From: Cryobacterium sp.
GTDB taxonomy: Bacteria; Actinomycetota; Actinomycetes; Actinomycetales; Microbacteriaceae
DNA: 64,000 nt
Direction: 5' to 3'
NCBI RefSeq assembly: GCF_025463825.1
Contig: NZ_JAODBG010000064.1
Location: forward strand, 1 to 64,000
Numbering within the stretch: position 1 is the stretch's first letter; every line of letters starts with the position of its first letter. Positions 18,854 to 26,246 of this stretch are shown one piece after another. The position numbers and the translations under genes were made by a program. The notes under the pieces are model-generated. The model searched no databases, was not told where the DNA came from, and saw only the letters and a list, made by a program, of their open reading frames with translations.

Positions 18854-19102
18854 GTGCCGGCAGCCTCGGCCGACACCCCGCCGGGTAATGCCAGAACCGC
18901 AGCGGGGCACAAATATGACCGGACGTTCACCGGCGATACCCCCTTCTGCGTGACGCCGCCGGCCACCAACACCGCGACCAGCGCCACCGAACCCGCCTCG
19001 ACCGGCGTATCCAGCTGGACAGGCGTCGTTCTGGGTAGCGGCTTCATGACAGTGCTTCTCGGCGCCAGCCTGCTGATCGCCCGCCGGACCCGCCGGGCAT
19101 GA
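18854..19102 (+). pseudogene. remnant or small protein ending in a sortase-type anchor tail
   Basis: This open frame of 82 codons ends with a Thr/Ala/Pro-rich stretch, then PASTG, a hydrophobic span VVLGSGFMTVLLGASLLIA and RRTRRA. That order (pentapeptide, membrane span, basic tail) is the C-terminal cell-wall sorting signal of Gram-positive surface proteins, with xAxTG resembling the LAxTG type used by actinobacterial class E sortases. No signal peptide or ribosome site is found upstream in any frame, and the upstream frame is shared with antisense yqaJ. It is therefore best read as the truncated end of a lost surface-protein gene. A strong hairpin follows. It could still be a short expressed protein. 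Confidence 0.42.
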
Positions 19103-19122
19103 CCCCAACCGGCCATACCCAC

Positions 19123-19159
19123 GAGGACACCCCGGGCGAAAGTCGCCCGGGGTGTCCTC
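19123..19159. terminator. bidirectional terminator-like hairpin
   Basis: GAGGACACCCCGGGCGA pairs perfectly with TCGCCCGGGGTGTCCTC (17 bp) around a 3-base loop (AAG), followed by CTTGTC. It sits between the sortase-tail remnant and the facing ABC ATPase gene and can serve both. Confidence 0.7.
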
Positions 19160-19186
19160 CTTGTCATGTCTGACAGGATCCAAGAA

Positions 19187-19858
19187 TCAGGCGACGTCCC
19201 TGACCACGCCCTGTTTGATCAGCAGGCGGCGTTGAGCCCGCCGGGCCACGGCGGAGTCATGGGTGACCACGATGAGAGTGAGGCCGCGGTCCCGCCACAG
19301 GCCTTCGAGCAGGTCCATGATCTCGTCCCTGGTCTGCTCGTCGAGGTTCCCGGTGGGCTCGTCGGCCAGGAGCACAGCCGGCTCCTTCACCAGGGCGCGG
19401 GCAATCGCCACCCGCTGTTGTTGGCCACCGGACAGTTCAGCGGGAAGGTGGCTGCCACGCTCACCGAGGCCGACGGATTCCAGTGCCGCCGCGGCCCGTG
19501 AGGTGCGATCCGCCGAGGAGACGCCCGACGGGGCGAGGGCCGTCTCCACATTTTCCTGCGCCGTGAGGGTGGGGATCAGGTTGAACCCCTGGAACACGAA
19601 GCCGATCTCGCGCGCCCGGATCTCGCCAAGCGGACCCTGGCCGAGCTTGGACAAGTCGGAGGATCCGAGCTGCACGGTGCCACCGGTGGGCCGGTCGAGG
19701 GCGCCGAGCATCTGCAGCAGCGTGGACTTTCCACCGCCGGTCGGACCCTGGATGGCGACCATCTGGCCATCCGGAATCGACAGCGTGACGTTGTTGAGGG
19801 CGGTCACGGACCGCTTGCCCTGGTCATATTTCTTGGTGACGTTCGTCAGTTCATACAT
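19187..19858 (-). CDS. ABC transporter ATP-binding protein (MacB/LolD type)
   Basis: This 223-residue single ATPase has Walker A GPTGGGKST at residues 38-46, signature LSGGQQQRVAIARAL, Walker B VLLADEPTGNLD and a switch His in VVTHD. The ADEPTGNLD form is typical of the MacB/LolD/FtsE group that works with FtsX-like permeases. It lies 46 bp after the permease gene on the same strand, so the pair forms one complex. Such complexes export peptides, lipoproteins or antibiotics, or act as mechanotransmission systems. Nothing here identifies the cargo. Confidence 0.93.
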   Translation of the reverse strand: MYELTNVTKKYDQGKRSVTALNNVTLSIPDGQMVAIQGPTGGGKSTLLQMLGALDRPTGGTVQLGSSDLSKLGQGPLGEIRAREIGFVFQGFNLIPTLTAQENVETALAPSGVSSADRTSRAAAALESVGLGERGSHLPAELSGGQQQRVAIARALVKEPAVLLADEPTGNLDEQTRDEIMDLLEGLWRDRGLTLIVVTHDSAVARRAQRRLLIKQGVVRDVA

Positions 19859-19904
19859 GAGGACTCAATTCAATTCGTTTGTTCGTCAGTCGACGGGTTC
19901 GGGG

Positions 19905-21377
19905 TCACGCGATGCTGCCAAGCGCTTCGGACGGGCTCAGGCGCGAGGCGCGCCATCCGCCGATGGCACCCGCGAGCAGGCCGCCGAGCACGGCCAGGCC
20001 CACCGCGATCAGGATCACCGACAGAGTCACCGGGACCTGCAGGACGATGTCGGAGGTGGTCGCTTCCACCGCCGCCTGGCCGAAGCCGCCGCCGGGGCCG
20101 CCCAGGGCGCTGGCCTCGGTGGCTGCCGCACCCGCGGTGAGGGTGGGGGCTACCAGGTTGATCACGAGGATGCCGACCAGCCCGACGGCGATGCCGACGA
20201 CCCCGCCGATGAGGCCCTGGATGAGGGACTCGCCGGCTACCTGGCGCACGATCCGGCCGTTCGACCAGCCGATCGCCTTGAGTGTGCCGAACTCGCGGGT
20301 GCGTCGGGTGACACCGGAGATGGTGAAGAGGATGGCGATCAGGAACGCCGCCGCGAGCACGATGAGCGACAGCCAGAGGCCGAGGTTCTTCACCAGGTCT
20401 GAGGCGCTGGAGAGCGATCCCGACACGCTGGAGGCCAGGTCGGCCTGGGTTTCCACGGTGGCGTCGGGAAGCGCCGACTCGACGTCGGCCTGGATCTGCA
20501 CGATGTCGGTGGATGACGCGGCCTGCACGTAGATGTCGGTGACCTGGCCGTCGAGGCCGGCCAGGGTCTGGGCGACGTCGAGCGGAATATACACGTTGGA
20601 GGCGGTGGCCGCATCCGCTGACGACGCCGTGACCAGGCCGACGACGGTGAAGTCGGTTCCGGCGATGGCGACGGTGTCGCCGACGACGACCTCGGCCGTG
20701 GTGGCGTAGCTGGCGTCGAGCACGGCGACGTCGGTCCCCACGTCGGTGCTTTCGAGGCTGCGGCCGTCGGTCAGGCTCACCGCGGAGAGCGGCCCGACGG
20801 CGTCATCGGCCGGGTCGAGGCCGAGAATCGTGAAGGAATCGACGCTGAACGAGCTGCCGCCGGCTCCGTCCGGTCCGCCGCTGGGCGGGGTGCCGCCACC
20901 GGCCGTGCCGTCGTCCGTGGGGGCCGTGCCGGTGTCGGTGGTGGAGCGCTCCGGCAAGGCGCCGTCGAAGGTGGTGTTGCTCAGGGACAGGGTCGCGGCG
21001 GCGGCGGAGACGTTGTCGATGCCGCTCACGGCGTCCAGCGCGGCGGAGTCGAAGGACGTGGTGCCGCGCTCGACCGAGAGCCGGGCCTGGCTGACGGTGG
21101 TGGTTCCGTCTGTGGTGGCGCCGTCATCCGCGCCGAAGTCGAAGTCCTGGCGGCCGCCGCCTTCTTCGCCCTCGGTGGGCGCGGGGGTCTGGCTCACGGT
21201 GATGTCGGTGCCGACACCGTACACCGAGGCGAGCACGGTCGACTGGGCGAGCTGCACGCCGCTTGACACGGCGTTCACGACAATGACCAGGGCAATGGCC
21301 AGTGCCATGCCGATGGCGACGATGGCGGTCTGCTTGCGGCGACCCGCCAGCTCGCGTCGCAAATAGGTGACAAGCAT
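19905..21377 (-). CDS. FtsX/MacB-type ABC transporter permease
   Basis: The 490-residue protein has one N-terminal membrane span (residues about 18-38), a large extracytoplasmic MacB-like core domain, and three C-terminal spans, the standard FtsX-family layout. The cytoplasmic loop TRRTREFGTLKAIGWSNGRI and the end WRASRLSPSEALGSIA are diagnostic. The extracellular domain carries two low-complexity, acidic Gly/Thr/Asp-rich stretches (around residues 65-95 and 155-185). GGAG precedes the ATG. It is divergent from the two-component system, whose promoter region holds mirrored repeats, so the sensor may control this transporter (inference). Confidence 0.9.
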   Translation of the reverse strand: MLVTYLRRELAGRRKQTAIVAIGMALAIALVIVVNAVSSGVQLAQSTVLASVYGVGTDITVSQTPAPTEGEEGGGRQDFDFGADDGATTDGTTTVSQARLSVERGTTSFDSAALDAVSGIDNVSAAAATLSLSNTTFDGALPERSTTDTGTAPTDDGTAGGGTPPSGGPDGAGGSSFSVDSFTILGLDPADDAVGPLSAVSLTDGRSLESTDVGTDVAVLDASYATTAEVVVGDTVAIAGTDFTVVGLVTASSADAATASNVYIPLDVAQTLAGLDGQVTDIYVQAASSTDIVQIQADVESALPDATVETQADLASSVSGSLSSASDLVKNLGLWLSLIVLAAAFLIAILFTISGVTRRTREFGTLKAIGWSNGRIVRQVAGESLIQGLIGGVVGIAVGLVGILVINLVAPTLTAGAAATEASALGGPGGGFGQAAVEATTSDIVLQVPVTLSVILIAVGLAVLGGLLAGAIGGWRASRLSPSEALGSIA

Positions 21378-21438
21378 CGATTCTCCAGTCCGGTGGCAGG
21401 GCTGTTCTGCCTTCCGAGTCCGAAGCTAGAGACGATGA

Positions 21439-21534
21439 CTATGGCCGGACTATCGCCAGCCTATGAATCTGCCCAGCGTGGGGGCGCCTGTTCCTCACAG
21501 GCGGGCCGTGGATAACCCATAGCCGGTTCATAGG
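21439..21534. promoter_or_regulatory. repeat-rich control region between the exporter and the two-component system
   Basis: CTATGGCCGG (21439-21448) recurs in near-inverted context as CCATAGCCGG (21517-21526), and CCTATGAA (21460-21467) has its exact complement TTCATAGG at 21527-21534. A hairpin, CGCCTGT-TCCTC-ACAGGCG, lies between them (21485-21503). Paired short repeats in the shared intergenic region suggest binding sites for the response regulator acting on both divergent operons. Confidence 0.4.
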
Positions 21535-21555
21535 AAGGTCACGGATACTGTCACC

Positions 21556-22302
21556 ATGAGCACACGAACGAACGAGCAGTCAGCCCACGGTCCCCGCCTC
21601 CACAAGGCAGACGGATCGCCCATCCGGGTGCTCGTCGTCGACGACGAACCGACCCTCACCGATCTGCTCTCGATGGCGTTGCGCTACGAAGGTTGGGAGG
21701 TGCGTACCGCCGGTGAGGGCCGGGCGGCGATCACCCTGGCCCGGGAGTTCCGGCCGGACGCGATCGTGCTCGACATCATGCTCCCCGACATCGACGGCCT
21801 GCAGGTGCTGCAGCGGGTGCGGGCGGACGGCTACGAGACGCCGGTGCTCTTCCTCACGGCGAAGGACTCGCTGGACGACCGGATCGCCGGCCTCACCGCC
21901 GGCGGTGACGACTACGTCACCAAGCCGGTCAGCCTCGAAGAGGTCGTCGCCCGGTTGCGGGGCCTCATCCGGCGCTCCACCATGGCGGTCTCAGACTCCA
22001 GCGACCCGCGGATTACCGTGGGCGACCTCACCCTCGACGAGGACAGCTATGAGGTGTTCCGAGCGGGTGAGCAGATCGAACTGACCGCCACCGAGTTCGA
22101 ATTGCTGCGCTTCCTGATGCGCAATCCGCGGCGGGTGCTCAGCAAGGCCCAGATCCTCGACCGGGTGTGGAGCTACGACTTCGGCGGCAAGTCCTCCGTC
22201 GTGGAGATCTACATCTCTTACCTGCGTAAAAAGGTCGACGCCGGCCGTGACCCCATGATCCACACCGTGCGCGGCGCGGGATACATGTTGAAGATCGCCT
22301 GA
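21556..22302 (+). CDS. OmpR/PhoB-family response regulator
   Basis: The 248-residue protein has a receiver domain with the acidic pair DD at 29-30, phospho-acceptor Asp73 (VLDIMLPD) and Lys123 (VTKP), followed by a C-terminal winged helix with ELTATEFELLRFLM and SYLRKKVD. The first 22 residues are a non-conserved extension. GATACT ends exactly six bases before the ATG and there is no close Shine-Dalgarno, so the transcript may be leaderless. Its stop codon overlaps the kinase start. It probably regulates the divergent MacB-like exporter, an arrangement common for antimicrobial or envelope-stress sensing. Confidence 0.94.
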   Translation: MSTRTNEQSAHGPRLHKADGSPIRVLVVDDEPTLTDLLSMALRYEGWEVRTAGEGRAAITLAREFRPDAIVLDIMLPDIDGLQVLQRVRADGYETPVLFLTAKDSLDDRIAGLTAGGDDYVTKPVSLEEVVARLRGLIRRSTMAVSDSSDPRITVGDLTLDEDSYEVFRAGEQIELTATEFELLRFLMRNPRRVLSKAQILDRVWSYDFGGKSSVVEIYISYLRKKVDAGRDPMIHTVRGAGYMLKIA

Positions 22303-23828
22303 TGGTCGCGCGACGCATCCGGGAGGCGACGCCGATCATCCCGACCCGCAGCGGCCGGGCGCCCTGGACCCTGCGCCGGCGCCTGGTCGTGGCCATGGTC
22401 GCGATGCTCGCCCTGGTGAGCCTCGTGATCGGTGTGGTGAGCGTCGCCATCCTCAGCGCCAACCTGATGGACGGCCTCGACGACCAGCTGGGCAACGCCG
22501 CCCAACGCTCCAGCGACGTCGTCGGCGGCCGGCCCGGAGCCACCGACTTCACCACCACGACCCCCACCGCCAGTGACGTGCTCAACCGGCCGGGCCAGGC
22601 GCCCGGCACCCTGGCGCTGGTCTACGACGGCATCTCCGTCTCCGCCGGCTACATCGATGACAGCGGCACCGTCGTGGCTCTCAGCGACGATCAGGTGACC
22701 CAGCTGGTCACCGAACTCGACTCTGCCGTGCAGCAGGACGGCACCTCCGCCCCGTTCAGCGTGAACCTGGGCGGCGACGTCGGCGAGTACCGGGTCCTCG
22801 CAGCGACCGCCCCCCGGACCGGGGAGCTCTACCTCATCGGCCTGCCGGTCTCCAGCGTCACCCAGACCGCAACCCAGCTGGCCGTCATCATCGGCCTGGT
22901 GTCGTTGGCCGGCATCATCGTCGTGGTGTTCCTCGCGACGGCGATCGTGCGGCTGGCGTTGCGCCCGCTGCAACGCGTCACGGAAACGGCCACCCGGGTG
23001 TCCGAACTTCCCCTGGACCGTGGTGACGTGCTGCTGGTCGACCGGGTTCCTGCCGCCGACACCGACCCCCGCACGGAAGTGGGCCGGGTGGGCTCCGCGC
23101 TCAATCGGATGCTCGATCACGTCGACCTCGCCCTTGAAACCCGTCAGGCCAGCGAGCGGAAAGTGCGGCAGTTCGTGGCGGATGCCAGCCACGAGTTGCG
23201 TACGCCGCTCGCGTCGATCCGCGGGTACTCCGAGCTCACGCGTCGCAGCGGCCAGGATCTGCCGCCGGACACCATCCACGCCATCGGCCGCATCGAATCC
23301 GAGTCGGTGCGGATGACCGGTCTCGTCGAGGACCTGCTGTTGCTCGCACGCCTCGATGAGGGCCGTGAATTGGAGCACGAACCGGTCGACCTCACCCGGT
23401 TACTCGTCGACGTGGTCAGCGACGCCCATGCGGCGGGCCGCGACCACACCTGGGACCTCGACCTGCCCGAGGAGCCGGTCCTGGCCGCCGGAGACGGCCC
23501 GCGGTTGCACCAGGTGTTCGCCAATCTGCTCGCCAACGCCCGGGTGCACACCGATCCCGGCACCCGCGTCGAGGTGGCCTTGGCCGCCGAGGGCGACCGT
23601 GCCGTGGTCACCATCACCGACAACGGTCCCGGAATCCCGGAGAACCTGCGGGCGACCCTGTTCGAGAGGTTCGCCCGCGGGGACAGCTCCCGGTTCCGGG
23701 GCACCGGCGGCAGCACCGGCCTCGGCCTGGCCATCGTGCAGGCCGTCGTCGCCGCCCATCACGGCGAGGTCACCGTGGACAGCCGGCCGGGACGCACCAG
23801 CTTCCGGGTGGCGTTGCCGCTGGCCTGA
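22302..23828 (+). CDS. sensor histidine kinase
   Basis: The 508-residue membrane kinase has a first span at about 28-52, an extracytoplasmic sensor region of about 140 residues, a second span at about 192-216 and a HAMP linker. HisKA follows with the phosphorylated His297 in ADASHELRTPLAS. The ATPase boxes are NLLANARVH (N), DNGPGIPEN (G1) and GLGLAIVQAVVAAHHG (G2). All catalytic elements are intact. It overlaps the response-regulator gene by one base and is translationally coupled. The signal is unknown. The gene ends 6 bp from the facing GH2 gene. Confidence 0.95.
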   Translation: MVARRIREATPIIPTRSGRAPWTLRRRLVVAMVAMLALVSLVIGVVSVAILSANLMDGLDDQLGNAAQRSSDVVGGRPGATDFTTTTPTASDVLNRPGQAPGTLALVYDGISVSAGYIDDSGTVVALSDDQVTQLVTELDSAVQQDGTSAPFSVNLGGDVGEYRVLAATAPRTGELYLIGLPVSSVTQTATQLAVIIGLVSLAGIIVVVFLATAIVRLALRPLQRVTETATRVSELPLDRGDVLLVDRVPAADTDPRTEVGRVGSALNRMLDHVDLALETRQASERKVRQFVADASHELRTPLASIRGYSELTRRSGQDLPPDTIHAIGRIESESVRMTGLVEDLLLLARLDEGRELEHEPVDLTRLLVDVVSDAHAAGRDHTWDLDLPEEPVLAAGDGPRLHQVFANLLANARVHTDPGTRVEVALAAEGDRAVVTITDNGPGIPENLRATLFERFARGDSSRFRGTGGSTGLGLAIVQAVVAAHHGEVTVDSRPGRTSFRVALPLA

Positions 23829-23834
23829 CCCCGC

Positions 23835-25697
23835 TCAGTCCGGGCGGTCCCCGGTGATGATCGCCCGGAGACGGTCGATCGGAGCCTTGGCCGTGCGGTT
23901 CTCGTCGACCAACCCGTTGGTCTCCTGCAAGGTGTCGGTCAGCTGGGTGTAGCAGAAGCCCGCCAGCACCCCGCTGCCGCGGGCAGCGTCCACCACCGTG
24001 GCGAGGCGGGCCAGGAAGTCATCCGTCGAGGTGGCGCTGGAGTACCCCCACGAGCCGGCGTCCGCGTCTTCGCCGGGGAACGAGATGCCGCCGAACTCCG
24101 TGAGCATCACGGGCCGGCCCGCCGGGTCCTGGTCGGGCAACAGCAACCGGCGCCCCGCCGGGCCGGTTCCGGCCAGCAGCCGGGCCACCGCCGCATGGTC
24201 GCGGTAGCGCGCGCCGAGGGTGTCACCGTCGGCGTCGTAGTCGTGCACCGTCACGATATCCGAGTCCACGTGCTCCCACCCGTCGTTGGAGACGACCGGG
24301 CGGGACGGGTCCAGCGCCCGGGTGAGGTCGGCCAGTGCCCGGGCGAACGCCGCCTGCGCCGGGTCGTGGGCGAGGTGCGGCACGCCCCAGCTCTCGTTGA
24401 TGGGCACCCAGGTGACGATCGACGGATGCGAGTGGTCGCGTTCGAGCGCTGCCGTCCACTCCGCGGTCGTGCGCCGCACGGCCGCCGGGCTGAAGGCGAA
24501 CGCGCCGGGAGCCTCGCCCCAGATCAGCAGGCCCAGCCGGTCGGCCCAGTAGAGGAACCGCGGATCCTCGATCTTCTGGTGCACGCGGGCGGCGTTGAAA
24601 CCGAGTTCCTTGATCAGCTCGACGTCGCGGCGGAGCGCATCGGCGCTGGGGCTGGCCAGGTGCGAGGTGGGCCAGTAGCCCTGCTGCAGCACCGAGCGCA
24701 GGTAGTAGGGGCGGTCGTTGAGGAGGAAGGCGCTCCCGCCGACGGCAGTTGAGCGCAGCCCCAGGTAGGACTGCACCTCGTCCAGGAGGTGACCGCCGAT
24801 CGAGAGGGTCACCGTGGCGTCGAGCAGTCGCGGGTGCTCCGGGCTCCAGAGCAGGTCCTCGAGGGCCTGGCCGTTGGCCTGCCCGGCCAGGGTGATGACG
24901 GCGGTGGCGGTGGCCTCGGCGATCGTGTGGCTGGCGGCGGCGACGGGGGTCCCCTCGTAGCTGAGCGCGTACGACAGGGTGCTGCCAGCCGGCGGGCGGC
25001 GGGTCAGATCCACCCGCACCCGCACGGTGCCGGCCACCAGGTCCGGAGTCCAGTGCAGCACCGTCACGGCTGTCGCGGCCGTGGCTTCCAACCAGACCGG
25101 CTGCCAGATGCCGCTGGTGCGGTGGTACCAGATGACATGCGGGTCGAGCTGCCAATCTTGTTTGCCGCGCGGCTGCGCGGCGTCCAGCGGATCGTCTTCA
25201 GCGCGCACCACCACGGTGTGCTCGGTGGCTGTGAGGTCGAGGACATCCGTGATGTCGAACGAGAATGGGGTCTGGCCGCCCTCGTGTTCGCCGACGAAGC
25301 TGCCATCCACCCACACCCGGGCACGGTAGTCGACGGCGCCGAATCGGAGATGCAGGCGCTTGGGCGCGGGCGCCCCTGCTCCGAATCCCGCCTGACTGAG
25401 CTCGTCGGCACCGAACTGGCGCGAGTACCAGATGACGGCGTGGAACCCGGTGTCGTGAATGCCGGAGTCCGACGACTCGAACGGGAACGGCACGCGGATG
25501 GTGCGGGTGAACCGGGGGTCGGCATGCCAGCGGCCGGCCTCGCCCTCGTCGTTGTCGTCGAACTCGAACCCCCACGCGCCGCCCAGCTCGTGCCAGTCCC
25601 GCCGCACGAGCTGCGGACGCGGGTAGTCGCCGCCGTGTCGGCTGGCACGGAAATCACTCGAGAGGGCCTCTGCGCTGATGCTCATGCCCTCCATCAT
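23835..25697 (-). CDS. glycoside hydrolase family 2 enzyme (beta-galactosidase/glucuronidase-like)
   Basis: The 620-residue GH2 protein has an N-terminal jelly-roll sugar-binding domain (about 30-200), an immunoglobulin-like domain (200-310) and a TIM barrel. The catalytic acid is in VTWVPINESWGVP and the nucleophile in MLTEFGGISF; both Glu are present. No signal peptide is seen, so the enzyme is cytoplasmic and acts on imported oligosaccharides. Two starts are possible: ATG at 25697, or ATG at 25685 where GGAGGG is too close. Upstream is a 14-bp inverted repeat shared with the end of a marR gene. Substrate specificity within GH2 (galactoside, mannoside, glucuronide) cannot be told from sequence alone. 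Confidence 0.88.
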   Translation of the reverse strand: MMEGMSISAEALSSDFRASRHGGDYPRPQLVRRDWHELGGAWGFEFDDNDEGEAGRWHADPRFTRTIRVPFPFESSDSGIHDTGFHAVIWYSRQFGADELSQAGFGAGAPAPKRLHLRFGAVDYRARVWVDGSFVGEHEGGQTPFSFDITDVLDLTATEHTVVVRAEDDPLDAAQPRGKQDWQLDPHVIWYHRTSGIWQPVWLEATAATAVTVLHWTPDLVAGTVRVRVDLTRRPPAGSTLSYALSYEGTPVAAASHTIAEATATAVITLAGQANGQALEDLLWSPEHPRLLDATVTLSIGGHLLDEVQSYLGLRSTAVGGSAFLLNDRPYYLRSVLQQGYWPTSHLASPSADALRRDVELIKELGFNAARVHQKIEDPRFLYWADRLGLLIWGEAPGAFAFSPAAVRRTTAEWTAALERDHSHPSIVTWVPINESWGVPHLAHDPAQAAFARALADLTRALDPSRPVVSNDGWEHVDSDIVTVHDYDADGDTLGARYRDHAAVARLLAGTGPAGRRLLLPDQDPAGRPVMLTEFGGISFPGEDADAGSWGYSSATSTDDFLARLATVVDAARGSGVLAGFCYTQLTDTLQETNGLVDENRTAKAPIDRLRAIITGDRPD

Positions 25698-25709
25698 GCC
25701 CGCCGGCGA

Positions 25710-25778
25710 ATAAGGAAATAGTGAGGTTATCGGGATGCTTTCGGCAACCGCGTCCTTGAAAGCCCACTATTTCCTTAT
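25710..25778. promoter_or_regulatory. 14-bp perfect inverted repeat upstream of the GH2 gene
   Basis: ATAAGGAAATAGTG (25710-25723) and CACTATTTCCTTAT (25765-25778) are exact complements separated by 41 bp. The right arm covers the marR stop codon and the left arm ends about 12 bp before the GH2 start. The arms are AT-rich in a GC-rich genome. The wide spacing favours two operator half-sites for a cooperative or looping regulator rather than a terminator. Confidence 0.5.
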
Positions 25779-26236
25779 GTCGACGAGTTCAGCCGTTTGA
25801 GCAGCTGCGCGAATTCATGCAGGTCGGCTTCGGGCCAGCCGGCGAGGCGGGCGTGGATGAAGCTTTTGTCGCCGCCGGGCGCTGCCGACATCTTCTCGAT
25901 CGCCAGCGGAGTTGCCGCGAGGAACCGGGCCCGCCCGTCGGCCGGGTCCGCGGCGAGTTCGAGCAGGCCGAGCTCCTCGAGCAGTCGCGCCTGGCGGCTG
26001 ATCACGCTGCGGTCCACGTCCATCGACTCGGCCAGAGCGCTGGCGTGGGTCGGCCCGCACCGGCGCAGCATCCGCAGGATCTTGAGGCCGAAGGGCTGCA
26101 GGGCCGGGTCGATGCTCGTCGCCGCCTCGCGGATGGCGCCGCGCACGTGTGCCGCCAGTTCCATCATCTGCTCTTCGACCTCGGCCAGCGCCTCGGTGGC
26201 GTCGGCGGCCGGCGGCAGGTCGACGTTCTCGCTCAT
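25775..26236 (-). CDS. MarR family transcriptional regulator
   Basis: This 153-residue winged-helix protein has the helix-turn-helix THASALAESMDVDRSVISRQARLLEELGLLE and the wing ADPADGRARFLAATP. It lies directly after the MFS efflux gene on the same strand; with the ATG at 26236 the gap is only 10 bp, and ATG 26242 is an alternative. No ribosome site is seen, so translation probably depends on the upstream gene. Efflux pump followed by MarR repressor is a standard drug-responsive module, and the promoter ahead of the MFS gene carries palindromes fitting MarR binding. The wing lacks the usual DxRxxR Arg spacing but keeps the general pattern. Confidence 0.85.
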   Translation of the reverse strand: MSENVDLPPAADATEALAEVEEQMMELAAHVRGAIREAATSIDPALQPFGLKILRMLRRCGPTHASALAESMDVDRSVISRQARLLEELGLLELAADPADGRARFLAATPLAIEKMSAAPGGDKSFIHARLAGWPEADLHEFAQLLKRLNSST

Positions 26237-26246
26237 GACCATCACA

